NCBI GenBank assembly: GCA_029061255.1
Contig: JAIDSL010000099.1
Span: 1 to 64,000, forward strand
Source of the DNA: Muribaculaceae bacterium
Lineage (GTDB): Bacteria; Bacteroidota; Bacteroidia; Bacteroidales; Muribaculaceae
Length of the DNA stretch: 64,000 nucleotides
Direction: 5' to 3'
Shown: piece by piece, positions 63,797 through 64,000 of the stretch
Layout: each line of letters opens with the position of its first letter
Numbering within the stretch: position 1 is the stretch's first letter
Translations under genes and position numbers: made by a program
Notes under the pieces: generated by a model
What the model saw: only the letters and a program-made list of their open reading frames with translations
What the model was told of the DNA's origin: nothing
Database searches by the model: none

Positions 63797-64000
63797 TTAA
63801 CCGTTGTCTTCTGCGGAATTCTGCGTGTTAATATTAGCCACATCGGGAAGTGTGGCTTCTTCAAGGTCTTCTCCGTCGTCTTCAAGTGCGCCATGGCGTG
63901 AAATCGCTTTGTTTCTACGAGATGCAACAATCTGGCTTTTGAATTTGACGGAAATAGTATCGTATGTATTCCAGCCCTTTGCCGGCAATACATTGCGGTA
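63797..64000 (-). CDS. ftsQ: FtsQ, C-terminal end (partial)
   Basis: 67 codons plus stop; the gene enters from beyond the right edge. It reads YRNVLPAKGWNTYDTISVKF at the edge, matching the end of the periplasmic beta domain of FtsQ, followed by a hydrophilic tail (EDDGEDLEEATLPD). The stop lies 7 bases before the ftsA start, the usual ftsQ-ftsA-ftsZ order. Confidence 0.85.
   Translation of the reverse strand, partial: YRNVLPAKGWNTYDTISVKFKSQIVASRRNKAISRHGALEDDGEDLEEATLPDVANINTQNSAEDNG

Noticed and set aside
63790..63993. The 68 extra residues in front of FtsA
   Set aside because: This part overlaps the ftsQ coding sequence on the same strand in another frame and does not resemble any FtsA. 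The ATG at 63789 is the start.

Overview
The window looks like chromosome of a Bacteroidales bacterium, probably of the Muribaculaceae/Bacteroidaceae kind. The support is: promoters of the Bacteroidetes type (TTTG, about 20 bases, TAnnTTTG) in front of many genes; families largely confined to the phylum (DUF4840 and DUF4374 lipoproteins, TPR-plus-HTH regulators with a lipoprotein signal, FecIR-type sigma/anti-sigma pairs with STN receptors, HmuSTUV-like proteins); and typical core genes (mutS, nadA, yceD-rpmF-fabH, gapA, mscL, metG, recA, pdxB, ftsQ-ftsA-ftsZ). The family-level placement is inference. I recognised no tRNA, rRNA, CRISPR array or complete insertion sequence.

Layout. 1-4.7 kb: mutS, mgtE and a small lipoprotein gene on the minus strand. 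About 4.8-18.3 kb: an accessory, heavily rearranged segment with outer-membrane receptor genes, a FecI/FecR pair, a NYN-domain gene with a structured leader RNA, a KilA-N gene, a TPR/HTH regulator, an Abi_2 (HEPN) gene followed by a small RNA, and an ECF sigma factor fused in frame to a beta-barrel. Several genes here are visibly broken by deletions, and a 52-bp direct repeat links the two ends of one 9.8-kb block. 18.3-20.6 kb: a DUF4840 lipoprotein, an RNA methyltransferase and nadA. 20.68-21.06 kb: an AT-rich gene-free stretch with four exact TTATCTACA boxes plus one TTATCAACA, a candidate replication origin.

21.1-49.8 kb: one large cobalamin locus built from two convergent operons, each headed by a cobalamin riboswitch. 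The plus-strand operon carries an uptake module (TonB receptor, DUF4374 lipoprotein, exported CbiK, membrane-anchored CobN/HmuS-like chelatase, HmuT/U/V-like proteins), the B12 transporter BtuFCD, and then the corrin-ring pathway: CbiH-CbiC, CbiE-CbiT, CbiG-CbiF, CbiJ-CbiD, CbiA, adenosyltransferase, CobQ, CobD, CbiB. The minus-strand operon carries a PepSY membrane protein and the nucleotide-loop genes cobU, cobT, cobS and cobC. The 3' ends of the two operons overlap by 47 bases. CbiL and uroporphyrinogen methyltransferase are not in the window.

The most interesting system is the front of this locus. It combines components resembling the Xus siderophore system (receptor, DUF4374 lipoprotein, PepSY protein) and the Hmu haem system (CobN-like HmuS, HmuT, ExbB-like HmuU, DUF2149 HmuV) with a secreted cobaltochelatase, all placed under cobalamin control. 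This suggests a dedicated cobalt or metal-tetrapyrrole acquisition and processing machine in the envelope.

49.9-64 kb: housekeeping genes (yceD-rpmF-fabH, gapA, mscL, metG, recA, pdxB, a multi-spanning membrane protein, an RlmL-like methyltransferase, ftsZ, ftsA and the 3' end of ftsQ). Three copies of a REP-like paired palindrome are scattered at 5-77, 19612-19681 and 51795-51862.
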